From Hymenolepis diminuta (lineage: Eukaryota; Platyhelminthes; Cestoda; Cyclophyllidea; Hymenolepididae): 64,000 nt of DNA. How positions within the stretch are numbered: position 1 is the stretch's first letter; each line of letters starts with the position of its first letter. The translations under genes were made by a program, and so were the position numbers. The notes under the pieces were generated by a model. That model had not been told where the DNA came from. It worked only from the letters and a program-made list of their open reading frames with translations, and made no database searches. This document shows positions 49,601-61,763 of this stretch, piece after piece. The stretch covers positions 2,418,453-2,482,452 of the forward strand of contig CAADRB010000020.1 of assembly GCA_900708905.1 (NCBI GenBank), written 5' to 3'.

Positions 49601-52600
49601 TAATGTTTCAATGTTGTCATGATTCTGGGCCTAAATTTTATGAATTTATTATCGGACTCTCTGGTGTTTATGTTTAATTAATTATTAAGGGATAATTTGA
49701 AAAGGCAAATATGAATTCGGGATTTGTAAGGAGAATGAATGCCAAGAATATATGGAAATGGATTTGTATTTACTTATTTTGACTACCATTTCGTAACTTT
49801 ACTTTGATTAAAACTAAAGATAGTCTTTTCAGCGAACTCAACATTTATACTTACGTAAAATAACAAAGACCCGAATTAAATTAATCGGTTTTGGAATACC
49901 TGGTTTATTCCAGCGAAACGCTGCGCAGAATAAACTTGTGAGATTTAAAATGTACAATTTTTCTTGGAGTCAAACAAAATAGATCTGGTTAGCGAAATAT
50001 GTGGCAACAGAAGTGCAAGAGAATGATATCATCCATTCAAGAAAACGAATCCTCAGTCGGAATTGACTAACCAAGATGGCTTCAAAACGCGAAGATAAGG
50101 AGAAACAAACAACGACTTGGACTCCGAAGATACATTCTTTTTTCATGAACAAAATTATCATGTTAAATTTGTTTTCTTGCATTTCTAAAGTTGGGGTTTG
50201 TCTGATTTCATTTTTTATATTTTATTTTATTGGATTTTAAAATAAAATTGAAATAATTCTTAGAGTCCTTATGAAAATTACGAGTCCGATATATGCTCGA
50301 ACCTCAATAAAATTTCTGTTCCTAGTGGATGGGTAAAATATAACTCCCAATTTCAAATCTAAAAATTGATTTTTTTTAGTTTTATCGAAAGAACATAGGG
50401 TGAATACACGTGATATCAATTTTTCCAAATTGAAATTATTAGCAAACACTCGCCAGCAGATTCGTAAGCCGCTTATGACTCCATTATTGGAATTGTAGGC
50501 TTCAGTTTTATATGACCGTTCCTGATGGTTTTGCATTAATTTGAGCATGTTTCCCGTGGTAATCCTTCACCATCTTTGCAATCGGAAAACTACTTTCCGC
50601 CGAACTTCCTAGCGCTCTGATAAATTACAGTGATTCTAAAGATCTAAACGTTTGCTGATCTCCAAAGAAGTCACTTTTCAATAACTTTTTTGGCAACATG
50701 TTCTTAGTGGTTTCACAAGTCCTAAAGTACGGTCTTATTTGATTTTTTATTTTATAATCTTGAAATAAAACTGGCTATTTGGAAATTTTTCAAAACGAAC
50801 TCGACATTTCAAAGGTAGTTGAAAGTTAATAGCTGAAAGTGTAGCTTTTCAAGCAACTTAGAATAAAGCATAAAGGCAATAAAATTCTCAATTCTATTGA
50901 AAATTAGAGGAGGCTTGTTGATGAGAAATGTGCATTCCGCGAACCTCCTCTTGACAATTTACAATCAGCAACGTTGTTCACAAATAAAAGTTTTAACCCA
51001 TTTGGAACTAAATACACTTACCTCAGAGAAAATTTGTCGTCAACAGATTATATCGCATAATATTTATAACTATTTAGATAGTCAAACGAAACACACAAGA
51101 CTACAGATTTAAATCATGGACAAGTTGCCGTGTCTCAGAGGCAGTTTTTCATATGGTTACCACAAGTATCACTGCAGCTACATTTGATTCAGTAGACATG
51201 CACGTTGGTTGAGACAAACATGGTTGCTGATATGCATTTCTTCATATGTAATGGTATAAGACGTAGACCATAGCAACAATCGACCAAAACACATTAATTT
51301 ACCTGGGCTGTTGCGTGATCCCTTGAGGTCGTATAGTGTACATGTGATGGCACGTGTCCTTATGGCGTTTCTAAGTTAGTTAGGGACTTGAAAAACCTCG
51401 CAATCTTGTTGATACGTGTTAGGCAGACGCATACTGCGTCGATATCACACACCCCCTAGATTATGACTCATCCATCCACCACTGCACCTGACTCACTAAT
51501 GCAAATTGAGTATAGAGCTCCCGTGGTTGATCATATTACCACACAATTGGATTAGCGGACGAATAGATGGTTTCTTCCCGCCCCCTATTTGCATATTTAC
51601 CCAAATGGGAAAAGGGAAGTAATCCTGGTCAGAATATGGATTATCCAGAGCCAATGTATTATGGACTAAATTGGATAAATAGATCCATTGCAGGATGAGG
51701 GTATTTGTTTAGCATTTTTAGGAGGTGATCGAAACATAACTTCCTAAATATTTAACTATTACTCAGTTTCTTTATAAAAAAGATAAGAGGAGTATATATA
51801 ACATGACAATTTATAAATGAACATTTACCAGCAGTTTCTTAAACGGCTCGAATCCATTAAGAACACTACTTGATAGTTTTGAATTGATCAAAGCTTGTAC
51901 TTTTATAGAAATGGAAATTTAAATTATAAAATGTATTTCCAAGTTTGTTTAGGAAAGCGTTTTCCAACTCTAATTTCGGGCAAGAGTGGCATCATGGAAC
52001 CTCCCTGGCGAGAACCTCGAATTCTGCCACTCCCTTTATTAGCCAGATTTCACCGATGTGACTGACCGTTTCTCTCACCAGATGTACCCTCATTATGATT
52101 CTTCAATACTTTGCACTAGAGTTACAAGGACTTGATAGGTTCTTGAAAATTAGGTAACTTGAAGATCTTTATCGGTGGATTGTTTTCAACTAACTGGTAT
52201 TCGACATTACATTAAAAATTTTGGAGTTAAAATGGATGAAATATTTACAAACTTCTTGATGACTTTCCTGACGACTTTCGCAATTTCTTTCCTTACAGGA
52301 ACTTTCAATAAAACCATCACTATTTATAAAAAATAGGGATGGAATAGACAATTGAATTCTTTTCCGAGGTCAATCTAACAAAGACTTTTTAACTGCCATA
52401 AAACAGGTGGCTGCCCTCTTTTCAATTAAATAACATTGCCTTGAGAACAGAAACCATCTTGACCCTTCTTTAAGGACACTTTGAGTTGAGGACGGCAGTC
52501 TGAAGTAAAAATCAATCTTGAATTTTATTATGGTCGTTGCATCTGATGTTAATAAACGATGACTTTATTTCCTCCAGAGTTGAAGTATGCATCTTTATTT

Positions 52601-53204
52601 TTTTAATTCATCCTTCTTTTGAAGAAAATATAAAACAAACTATTGAGTTTTATTATTCTGCTTCAATTCCCTCCCTGAGACAGACATTTCATGGCAATAT
52701 GTTTATTTGACGGGCAGATGAAGAGCTCAAATCTCTTATATTTCGGGGAAGAGAAGAAAGAATACGATCATTATGGTTATAATCTATTCACCTTGAATTC
52801 GAGAAAGGCATTTTATTAAACTTGTTGAGGTCAACCATCGGCTTTTTAAGAGATTACCCTTTTCATCAAAATTCTTTCACTTCTTTATTTCATTTTTATC
52901 TAACACTGGGACTGGATGATAACCATCCATTACTAACATTTCAAAAGATCACAAACATCCGGAAATCACAAAATTGAAGTCAAGGCAATCTGCAAATACC
53001 TACATACAATAACTGAGCTTTCTATTACATGCTTAAAATAAATGCGGACTGATTTTTAAAAAATTGTCATTTAGAAAATATGTACCAATATCTTTAAAAT
53101 GACTGCTTGCCTCATCTACCTGTTCTCTCCAATGTATGAATATAAGAACGTGTTAAAATCATGTAAACTTGTACCACTTCACTTTATTAGTCTTAGTATG
53201 AAAA

Positions 53205-53490
53205 AATGAGATAGCAAGATCGACCATTCCAATTAATCAACTGGTTAATAACTAAGGAAAATTGCAGATAAGAATTTGTTTTGGAATGTGAAGTATTGAG
53301 TTAATAGTTAAGTAAGCATTATACAATCCTAAATCCAAAAATAAAGTGAATCAAGAATCTGTTGATATCCTAACCTTTTTCTCAGCATCTTTTCAACCTC
53401 CTCCCCTTAATCGCCCGTTAGACTTTACGGTTTAACGAATTTCAGCTGCTTTCTCACCTTGAAAAATTCTCATAATAACAATGATAATTA
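53205..53490 (+). repeat. Repeat family B copy (long)
   Basis: 'gaccattccaattaatcaac', 'tggttaataactaaggaaaa', 'tccaaaaataaagtgaatca' and 'ccccttaatcgcccgttaga' run in family order over about 285 bp. Confidence 0.7.
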
Positions 53491-56400
53491 ATATGTGTGC
53501 TCAAGGGTTTTGAACCGATGCCATCTTATGGTTTTGATAGACACATTTATTTTCGTTATGTTTTTGGTTAATCTATGAAATTTTCACTTAATTAATTAAT
53601 AAATATTTGTAATCTCAATTGGCTTTATTGAAAGGGCATTGAATATGTAACCACATTTCACAGTTTCTTGCCATGTTTGAAATTTGTTGTCAAAATGGTT
53701 TATTCATTAAATGATCCAAAGGCAATGAACTACTGTGTAGTTATGATAGATTTATTTTATATATATAAATTGAACGTGTTAGTACAAAGTTTTCTCGTAT
53801 GCGATTATGATACTTGAAAGGTCAGACTTATGATTCTCCCAATGCGAAGGCAGCTCGCCAACAGCCTTCTAGAGCCTAATTAATGCTAGTGGATGACACA
53901 TGCCTAGCGTATTCATTAACCCCGACCTAATCAGATTAGGGCATCAGGGGATTGCAGTTCGAGAAGCCCTCACCTCCTTGCTTAATTTATCTTTCCTCCT
54001 ACTCCTTAGCATATTTTCTAACACGCCACGATAAATTCGTCAGACCCCCATACTTTAAACTAGAAAGAGGTAATTTTGAATGAGAACACAGTAAAAAAGG
54101 TTATATTAGGATCGGTTTATCGGTTATTCTTACAAAAAACAGCTGAATGCAATCCCGTATTTATCTGATCTATTTTTTAAAATTTAATTTAGTTTATTCC
54201 CGTGTTAGGACGATTATAGATTATAAAACCTCCCAAAAATTCGATCGCAAACATGCTGAGAGCAAAACACATTCCGACCACATGCAACTGAACTTATCAT
54301 TAATTTCAAACCGGGTAAGTTTTATTTTGATCGGCTTATCTGAGGCGATTATCGTGCTAATTTCAAATTAGTCGGAGTTTGATAAAAAGTGGGGATTTCT
54401 GTTTTGTGTTTATGTCGTCTAGACTGGTGTTTTTCTCAAAGATCAAACGGAATTAAAAAATCTGTACAAAAATTCTTGGGCACCAGATGTGATGATTAGT
54501 TTCCGAAAATAAGAGTGCAAACATGTAAAAATGGTAAAAGTTGTCTGACTCATGTCTTGAGCAAATTGTTCTTTCGGCGAGAAGTAAAATAAGAAGTGTG
54601 TTGAAACGGACTTCGTTTTCGTATTCGGATACTTAAATATTACTTTTGAATCGATTTATCCCTCCTCAGATCAATAATATAGGAAATGTACATGTTTAAA
54701 ATGGTCTTCACAGTCCCATAGCGATCAGCTAGTAAAGTTAAAATTTTTAATTTTTATATCTTAATATATCAGGTTCTTGAAAGACCAATATACCAATAAG
54801 GATACTATATATTTGACAATTTCAAGTCTCTGGTTAACCGAAAAATGCTTCATGCTGAGTTTTCGAGGAAAAATCTCTTATTAATTGTTAAATTACATCC
54901 GCCCGAGTATTTCTAAGACGCGATAATTAGAATTAAGGTCAAGAGGTTATTCCTCTAGCGGATCCCTTTTCCACGTGTGAAACGCAGCTTATTGGGGAAT
55001 TTTCGTAAAATAAATGGTTATGAAGTTTTAATCTTGTACTAAATTCATCATTATCGAACGAATGACGTAATTAAATTTGTATTGGTGAATTCGTCCTAGA
55101 TCATCGAATTTGCACGCTTCTGAATTTTTTGTGTGTTGGTCTAAAGTTTTCGTTGAAAATACAGCCATTTTTAATAAAATGTAGTTAATTTGAAGATTTG
55201 AATATGAAATTCGAATTATAAGAATTTATTATCAATTTCCTATTTATCAATAATACATATTCGTTATTTATAGATTTTGGTATTCCTAACATAAATAGGA
55301 CATGCGAACGTAATATTTGAGATCGTAAGTTTAGAAAATAATGATGGGGGAGGGGATTTGCTTAAAATTTTGGGGTTTACAGCTAAATCTCTCTACTGTA
55401 CACTATCAAATTAGGGCAGACTTATCGATTCTGTTTTATCTTTTTGGCGCATATGAGGATTAACTTTATTTAAAATATTATTAAATATTCTTCTCTTCAA
55501 AGTTATGGTCTTATAACGTTGAGAAATTGGATTAATATTCGATGAGGTGGATGTCTAACCTATCCTTTATTAGGTCTAAAACAATTCAATGTCAAACCAA
55601 TCAATTCAGAGGATTTCATTGCATTTTCATAATAATATCTCTGCTATACACGACCTTTTCATTTTTAAGATGCGAGCATGGAAAACTTCAAAATATGTGA
55701 CGCTATAATAAACGTGTATTTAGGATCCAAACAAGGTGAATAATTATGTTTGTGCTTCATTTTTTATTATTTGTAATTCGCAACTTCCTATTTGATCTTA
55801 AATATTTCAACTATTTATATTGAGAATAAGCAAATGAACTTCAACTGATTGCCCGAAGTGCTCCAATATATGTTTGAAACTTAAGCTGAAATATCTGATT
55901 TCGTCAAAAGGAACATGATTGATTGAGCATGTTGCATACATATGCATTTTGTCCGATTTATAATCTATATGAAACTGCGTAGTTTTACTAACATGGTCAC
56001 GAAGACAACTTATGCTTTATTAGCCGAAGGAGGAGGCAAATAAGTTAATTTGATACATTAACAGCTTTCACGACATTCGAATGTCGCAGTTTTGAAGGGG
56101 GAAAAGTTTTCGTTCAATTTCCCTTCCCTTTAAATGATGGCAATAAAATCGGACCAAGTGTCGCAATTTATTCGGAGGTCACATTCGGCCCAACAGGTGA
56201 AAGACCGTAGAATAAAATGAGTCCCACGAGTTTCGATTTTATTTGAAACAAATTCTACGCCGATTTCACTTCTTCTTTTCCTATCCAACAATCCGAGCTT
56301 CAGTAAATCCCCCTAATTAGAGAGTAGGAATTAAAGAGAGCGTTCAGACATGAAAATATTAATCAAATTTTAGACCGCCCTGTCGTATTTTAAAGCGTGA

Positions 56401-56939
56401 AAGAGGTAGAAAATCTTTGTTTATTCGAGGGGGTATATAACCACAGATAAGGGGGTTTTCTGAACAGAATAGAATAAAAGCGAGCACCTGATGACTTTCA
56501 ATCTACCGGATGTTTTCATAGTCAACGGAAGGCATTTAGATTTGCACTGATACTGTGGAGCAAGAAACACCTGGTGAATTATCATATCCAGATACCCTCC
56601 CCATCCCCAATTAGAATAGAACCCATTTGTTCCCCTTCTCTTGTTAAAGTTAACACATCGCTCTCTGCGTGTTTATAATGAAGGATAAACAAAATAACCA
56701 TACCGACTGTGCTTATGTTTATTCTGTAAGTCAGGACATGTTTTCTGCTCATCAATTGAGTGATGACGCCTTGATACGATAGTTCGAGTTGGATCACTTT
56801 ACTGAATAAAGCTAAAAAACTGTTATTACAGAACCATTATCTTTTTAAAAAGTATGCTAGCTACCTTAGCTCTGCCATGCTAAATCATGAAGGCTGCTTA
56901 ATATTGCTCAATAACATTCTGCTCTCTCAGTCTCTGAAA

Positions 56940-57215
56940 GAAAAACTGGAGTGGCAAGACATAATCATAATGAAATACCCGTACAATAAGCACTGGATAT
57001 CGTGGACAGAACTTCGCTCTATAGTAGAATGTGGGAATCACGTAATTTTATAATGATAATGCGAACTACCCATAAAGTAAATATTAAAAAAATCAAATAA
57101 AATAAGACCCTTTGATACCTTGAGTGTACTCTCAATACCTGTTCCACACCCTCTTCTTTATCATCTATTGGATGTAATGTCTATCGAGGTCAGTTAATTT
57201 CCAACAAAGATATAT
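56940..57215 (+). repeat. Repeat family B copy (long)
   Basis: 'ggagtggcaagacataatca', 'caataagcactggatatcgt', 'aaataagaccctttgatacc' and 'ctctttatcatctattggat' mark a full-length copy with moderate divergence. Confidence 0.7.
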
Positions 57216-58984
57216 CGCAATTGTCTGCCTTGCTGTAGGTTATAAGGGATTAATGTAATGATATCTCAATTTAAAAATTTATTAGCTTAATTATATATCA
57301 CATTTTTTTACAAAGGAGAACGTGAAACCCACAAGCACCAAGTTTGATCTGAAATGTGAACACTGCAATACTTTAAACGGATGGGGAGTGTATAAAAGAA
57401 CTTGGGATCTTGGGTTTAAAATAAAAGTTCCTGAATATTCACCTTATGGAAATCATATTAATTACCCTTTACTCCAATCCAGGGGACAAATCATGAACTC
57501 AAAACTCTGGAAAATGTACTACCCACTGAATGACTACTGAAAACCGGAATCTAAAAGCTAAATGACGTAAGTTTCTTGAATACACTGACTTTACACTAAA
57601 TACTGCTTCTTCACTACTACTTATGACAGATTATAATTTATAGAAGCATCTCATTACAGATGCTTTTAACTCTTCAGTGAAAACTCATTTTCACGATCGA
57701 TTTCTCCATCCTCTTGTCTACCTCCAAGATCATCTTCGTACTTGATCGATATCCGAAAGATTGAATCTGGCGATAACACAAAGTTGGATGCATGCTACCG
57801 TATCAATGATCTAATGTGAGTTTGACAAAGCAACATTTTGAGATCAGCGTCAATTTCAAAAGTTGATGCTCGAGAGACTTTATTAAAACACTTTCAAGAT
57901 GTTAATCTACACTTCATTGCTTACTGTCATAATCGATAACTCCAACCAGTTTGTACTTCCCGTACGGGAATACCCGTAGTTTATCAGGTGTGCACTGTTA
58001 GACAATTTAATTGAATTTGGAGAGGGACTTTAGGCTCCTTGCTCAAGTGCATTTGAGGCCATATTTCGAGAGATTTATCAGATAACAACTTGGGATCTAC
58101 TTCCCAAATAAAGGAAATATGTGATAGAAATCGCGAGTTATTTCTTTAATTCAAACATCATATCGAGCAGAAATTACTCCTATTATATTATAAGTTTCCT
58201 ATGCAACAAGTACTGGAGATAGTGATGAAAATAAACTTTTCTTCAAGTGAATTTAAATAAATTTGCTACTTTGAACTTTACCATGTTTATTGTAGTATGG
58301 TGTGTTAATTTTTAATTGATGTCTATGTGGATTGACTGTCTAAAATGTTTTGTCAACAATCATCGGAGTTCTGATTAACTTTTATGAACGGCGACCTAGA
58401 CACTTAATATTGAAATGTATATTGGACTGTTGTTTTGGCGAAAGAATGTTTTGTTCTCATGTTTGATACTAATAGACCATTTCCGCTAAGGTGTTCTGAT
58501 ATCTAAACGCCTATTTTATATTGATAGAACTGATGGTATTGCCCGATAAAATCGCCACTGCCTTAAGTGTTTAGCTATATCAGGTCATCGGCCTGTCAGC
58601 TTATATAAACTTGACTAGGAACCCTCAAAATAGCCCTAAACTCGATCGCCTTTACTTATGCATACTGCATACTGCAGGATACAGGTGTGCGCTTGTTGTA
58701 TGGTCAGGGAATTTTATGGTTGGTTCGGACACTCGGTTATAGTTCCCCCAATTCCCTTAACTCGCTACCTCCACCCCACCCACTCTCGCTTCCCACCCCC
58801 ATATTTTAGCGTATACCTTCGAGGGCCCATTCATAAATAGGCTTGGAATTTTCCTTCATTAAGGCCACTCCCCTGACGCCAATATTACTTTTTATGCATC
58901 CTCGTCACGACTGCCTTTACTCTCTCCCTAAGAACGTATTAAGACGCAAGCACACCTCTTCCGATTTCGATATTTCTGGTTGTT

Positions 58985-59059
58985 AGCGATCCGGTCGATG
59001 TGTTAGCGCACTCGTCTGCAAAGTCAACCATCGTGAGTTCGATGCCTGTCGGTGCACAT
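58985..59059 (+). repeat. tRNA-derived, pol III promoter-like segment (SINE-like)
   Basis: An A-box-like 'tgttagcgcactcg' (near 59001-59013) is followed about 25 bp later by a good B-box match, gttcgatgcc (59038-59046 region). The spacing fits a tRNA-type internal promoter, but the anticodon stem and acceptor stem do not pair, so this is not an intact tRNA. It abuts the 50 N gap, and the sequence after the gap may be the body of the same element. Weaker B-box-like blocks ('catcgaac') lie at about 26370-26395 and 62930-62945. Confidence 0.45.
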
Positions 59060-59109
59060 NNNNNNNNNNNNNNNNNNNNNNNNNNNNNNNNNNNNNNNNN
59101 NNNNNNNNN
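59060..59109. other. Assembly gap (50 N)
   Basis: A run of exactly 50 N, probably a placeholder of unknown true size, next to the SINE-like segment. Confidence 0.97.
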
Positions 59110-59983
59110 TGGCTGGTGAGGAGAGTGGGAGAATACTACTTTCTTACCACTGAAGCTCTGTGGTCTTTCACACTGCCCACGACGAATGCTGCAAGGTGCT
59201 TTCCCGCATCGTCTTGGGAGTTTTAAGCACTCTTGGGATCTTAGTCTTGGAGCAATATTATAATCAAACTGACATCACTACTCCCCACAGTTTATAATCA
59301 AATATAATCAAATGAAATCTAAACACAAAGCATTGTTTTATAACTTTGGCAAATCAAATAGTCATCAAATGAACAGCTCAATTAAGGATTGTTTCATTCA
59401 TTTTCCCCATTTGGCATTGGAAGTTGCAACATGATATTACGACCGAATTACACTAGTAACAACGATTCAGACTTCAGCACAAATATTAATTCAATTCAGC
59501 TTTCATTCATGAAAATGGTAGTTTTCGACAACATTACAACGACTGACTGATCAAATACGTTCTTTCTTATGTAACATAAGATCTGAAGTCGTTAAGGTAT
59601 TCAGGAGGGTATCGAGTTATCAGCATACAGTGAAGTTCTGAAGTCAATTGATCTTGAGGACAATATTAAAAGTGCATGCTTAGATCGGTGCGAAACCATC
59701 CAAATTAAGAATGCCAGGCACCTCAAAAATCGCAGTTGAGTGTTTTGGCTTATATTGCTTTCATGCACTACTTGATTAATATTCGATTCAGTAGACCTTT
59801 AAAATAAGGAGCTACTCCTCAATCTCCTTTCTTGAATTAAAGTATTCTCCTAATTCGATAGGAGAAGGGCTAGATGAACGCAGAACACGTTTGGCTCTGA
59901 CAGAAATGTACTTTCATGGTTTTTTTGTACTTCAAGTTAGGCGTTTTATAAAACAGAGCCTTAATGAATTAAATTTTCACTTC

Positions 59984-60036
59984 TCTCCCTCCCTCCCTGC
60001 CTCCCTCCCTCCCTCCATCCCTCCCTCCCTCTCCCT
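59984..60036. repeat. CCCT/TCCC polypyrimidine tract
   Basis: About 50 bp of nearly pure (CCCT)n with CCTG and CCAT interruptions, 475 bp upstream of the CDK-inhibitor start codon. The complementary strand is GGGA-repeat, able in principle to form a G-quadruplex or triplex. Confidence 0.9.
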
Positions 60037-60389
60037 TCTCATGAAATTTTGGCAAATTTTACGCATTACAACAATAAACCTAACTAACTTCATTTCCTCT
60101 AAAATCGACCACAAGGATGTTCTTCTCACTTTAGTTAATGTGAAGGATATAATTCGATTACGGAAGCCCCTGGGGCGAAATAAACTATTTGTGACACGAA
60201 TTGCTACTCTACTTTCACGATAATTGGTATATTGGCAGCACTGGCAGAAAAGTGTTATATTATAACCGATAGATGTAATTCAAGCATGTTGAGGGCAATA
60301 AGTGACTTTTGCCGCATAACATTAGGGAGTGAAAGTTGACCGAGAAAACGTTAATGCACAGCAAAAGGAAATCACTACGCGTTGCCCCC

Positions 60390-60480
60390 CTATTGGTCAA
60401 AACGCGGTTCTTCTGATTGGGTGGGTTTAAGGACCAATCGTTTCGCTCCTAGTCATGGGAATACCACTTAAATACTCCCC
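60390..60480 (+). promoter_or_regulatory. CCAAT-box cluster, probable CDKN1-like promoter
   Basis: Two inverted CCAAT boxes (ATTGG at 60392-60396 and 60416-60420) and one forward CCAAT (60434-60438) lie within 50 bp, followed by an AT-rich TTAAATA at about 60468-60474. All are 30-120 bp upstream of the ATG at 60511. This density suggests an NF-Y-type promoter. It is inferred from motifs only. Confidence 0.5.
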
Positions 60481-60510
60481 ACGAATTTCATACTTTCACA
60501 ATTTACTTTG

Positions 60511-61591
60511 ATGGCTTTGAGTGAGGCACATACACCAATGAGGAGATTATTTCGAGACATTGGCAATATCCCCACCGGATCAGAACCCTCCACTGAGGAC
60601 TTAATAGACAGGATATGCAAGCTTCAAATCTCCACATTTCGGCAGAAATACCAATTCGATTTGGGAAAAATGCAACCCTGCGCCGGTGAAAAGGATGTTC
60701 GAGGAGGTGAGGATGAACAGAAAATCCGTCATTGTTGGAGTTGGGAAGCTGTTGACGCTAAATCTGTTCCAGCCTTCTACCGGCCATGTATCGCACGCTC
60801 GAGGAAGCTTGTTAGAAAGGAGTCACCAGTTTCAGTGCCTGCCACGAAAACTCCAGTTAAGCCTCCAAAGGAAAGGGGAGAAAATTGTCCACAAATAAAT
60901 ACCATCTTCCCGACTGTTAGACGATCTTCCAGTCTTGTGATGGACTCTAAACCGTGTGTTGAACCGCCAAGATCCCGTTGTCAGTCCCTAATTCCAATGA
61001 GAAAATCAGCTCCTGATTCTATGCCCACCTCTTCTCCAATGAAGGCTCACCTTTCAAAGGTAATTTGTTTTGCTACCTATATATATCTAATTAGCTGACT
61101 ATGCGTTTACTGCACGTGTTCTAGAAATGGTATTAGGTTCGATTAATTAGCGGTCATCTAGGTGGCATTAAAGGGGTGAGGAGGGGAGAAACTGGAGGGG
61201 TAAGCGACACTGCAATGTTCCCCTTATTCCTCAGCCTTTCCCAGATTTTCCTCTCCCATCGTCGTTTTACCATATGGAATCCACCTGTTTTGCAACCTCA
61301 ATATTATCACTTTCCTCCCTCCTTCTCCCTCCCTCCCTCCCTCCCTCCATCCCTCCCTCTTTCCTCCCTCCATCCCTCCCTCTTTCCTCCCTCTCTCTCT
61401 GTCTCTGTCTTTCTGTCTCTCTCTCTCTCTCTCTCCCTCATCACGCATTAATTAGAGGCTTAGCCTATACTCTGACATCATTAACTGACCCTATTCGTCA
61501 CTCTTGTAGCGCATTGCAAGGAGTAACCAATAACTTGCGGCGGCGATCCGAATGGTGGAAGCGAACCTGTGATACAGTGAGTTATTTGTGA
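60511..61591 (+). CDS. CDK inhibitor of the CIP/KIP family (p21/p27/Dacapo-like), 2-exon model, second exon tentative
   Basis: CIP/KIP proteins bind cyclin-CDK complexes in the nucleus and arrest the cell cycle. Exon 1 (60511-61059, 183 codons) has the CDI domain near its N-terminus: a cyclin-binding RRLF, a helix, 'YQFDL' matching the family's F-D-F, and, after an unusually long linker, 'WSWEAVDAKSVPAFYRP', matching the W-x-W/E-x-V...LPEFYRP block. The rest is basic and Ser/Pro-rich, as expected for a disordered tail. It ends in AAG|gtaatt. The best-fitting second exon is 61235-61591 (acceptor 'ccttattcctcag', same phase). It would carry the CCCT/CT tract as Pro/Ser/Leu codons and finish with LRRRSEWWKR, a plausible nuclear signal. 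Alternatives are a short exon after 61124 ending at 61136, or one after 61509 ending at 61533. The CDI identity is firm; the C-terminus is not. Confidence 0.75.
61316..61437. repeat. CCCT then CT polypyrimidine tract
   Basis: About 120 bp: (TCCC)n with ATCC and TTCC interruptions, then a (TC)n run with TCTG units. It lies within or next to the second exon of the CDK-inhibitor gene. It closely resembles the tract at 59984-60036 in unit and interruption pattern. Confidence 0.9.
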
Positions 61592-61757
61592 GATATTGCA
61601 TTTGGTTCGTATTGATGATTTATATAACCTTTCCTATTTCTTCTAGAAACTTGGAATGCTCTTTTATGCTCTTATGTTATCTCACATTGTAAATAGACGT
61701 TGTGTTTACAAATGCATTTGATAAACACTCTGCTACTTTATTACCACACATGTAAGA

Positions 61758-61763
61758 AATAAA
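61758..61763 (+). terminator. Candidate poly(A) signal for the CDK inhibitor
   Basis: AATAAA lies 167 bp after the tentative stop at 61591. A second lies near 61819. The call rests on position only. Confidence 0.4.

Larger units (their letters stand above)
46071..60510. other. Intergenic region, second part; scattered repeats and CDKN1 upstream region
   Basis: No gene is supported over about 14.4 kb. It contains a TA microsatellite (46118-46144), repeat B copies (about 46455-46690, 53205-53490, 56940-57215), GC-richer unidentified blocks (about 51110-51560, 53820-54050, 58640-58960), a pol III-like tRNA-derived segment (about 58985-59059), a 50 N gap and a CCCT tract (59984-60036). A few open frames of 60-110 codons have no family likeness. 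Confidence 0.45.

Noticed and set aside
54147..54371. A 74-codon frame followed by a donor-like 'gggtaagt'
   Set aside because: No matching acceptor, family or second exon could be found.
57322..57540. A 72-codon open frame with a CxxC-like start
   Set aside because: No ATG at its start (GTG), no family likeness, no splice context, and close to a repeat B copy.
58990..59050. An intact tRNA gene
   Set aside because: A- and B-box-like motifs are present, but the acceptor and anticodon stems do not pair.
59891..60223. A 110-codon frame including SLPPSIPPS
   Set aside because: Produced by the CCCT tract, which has no stops. It lacks an ATG start and any conserved domain.
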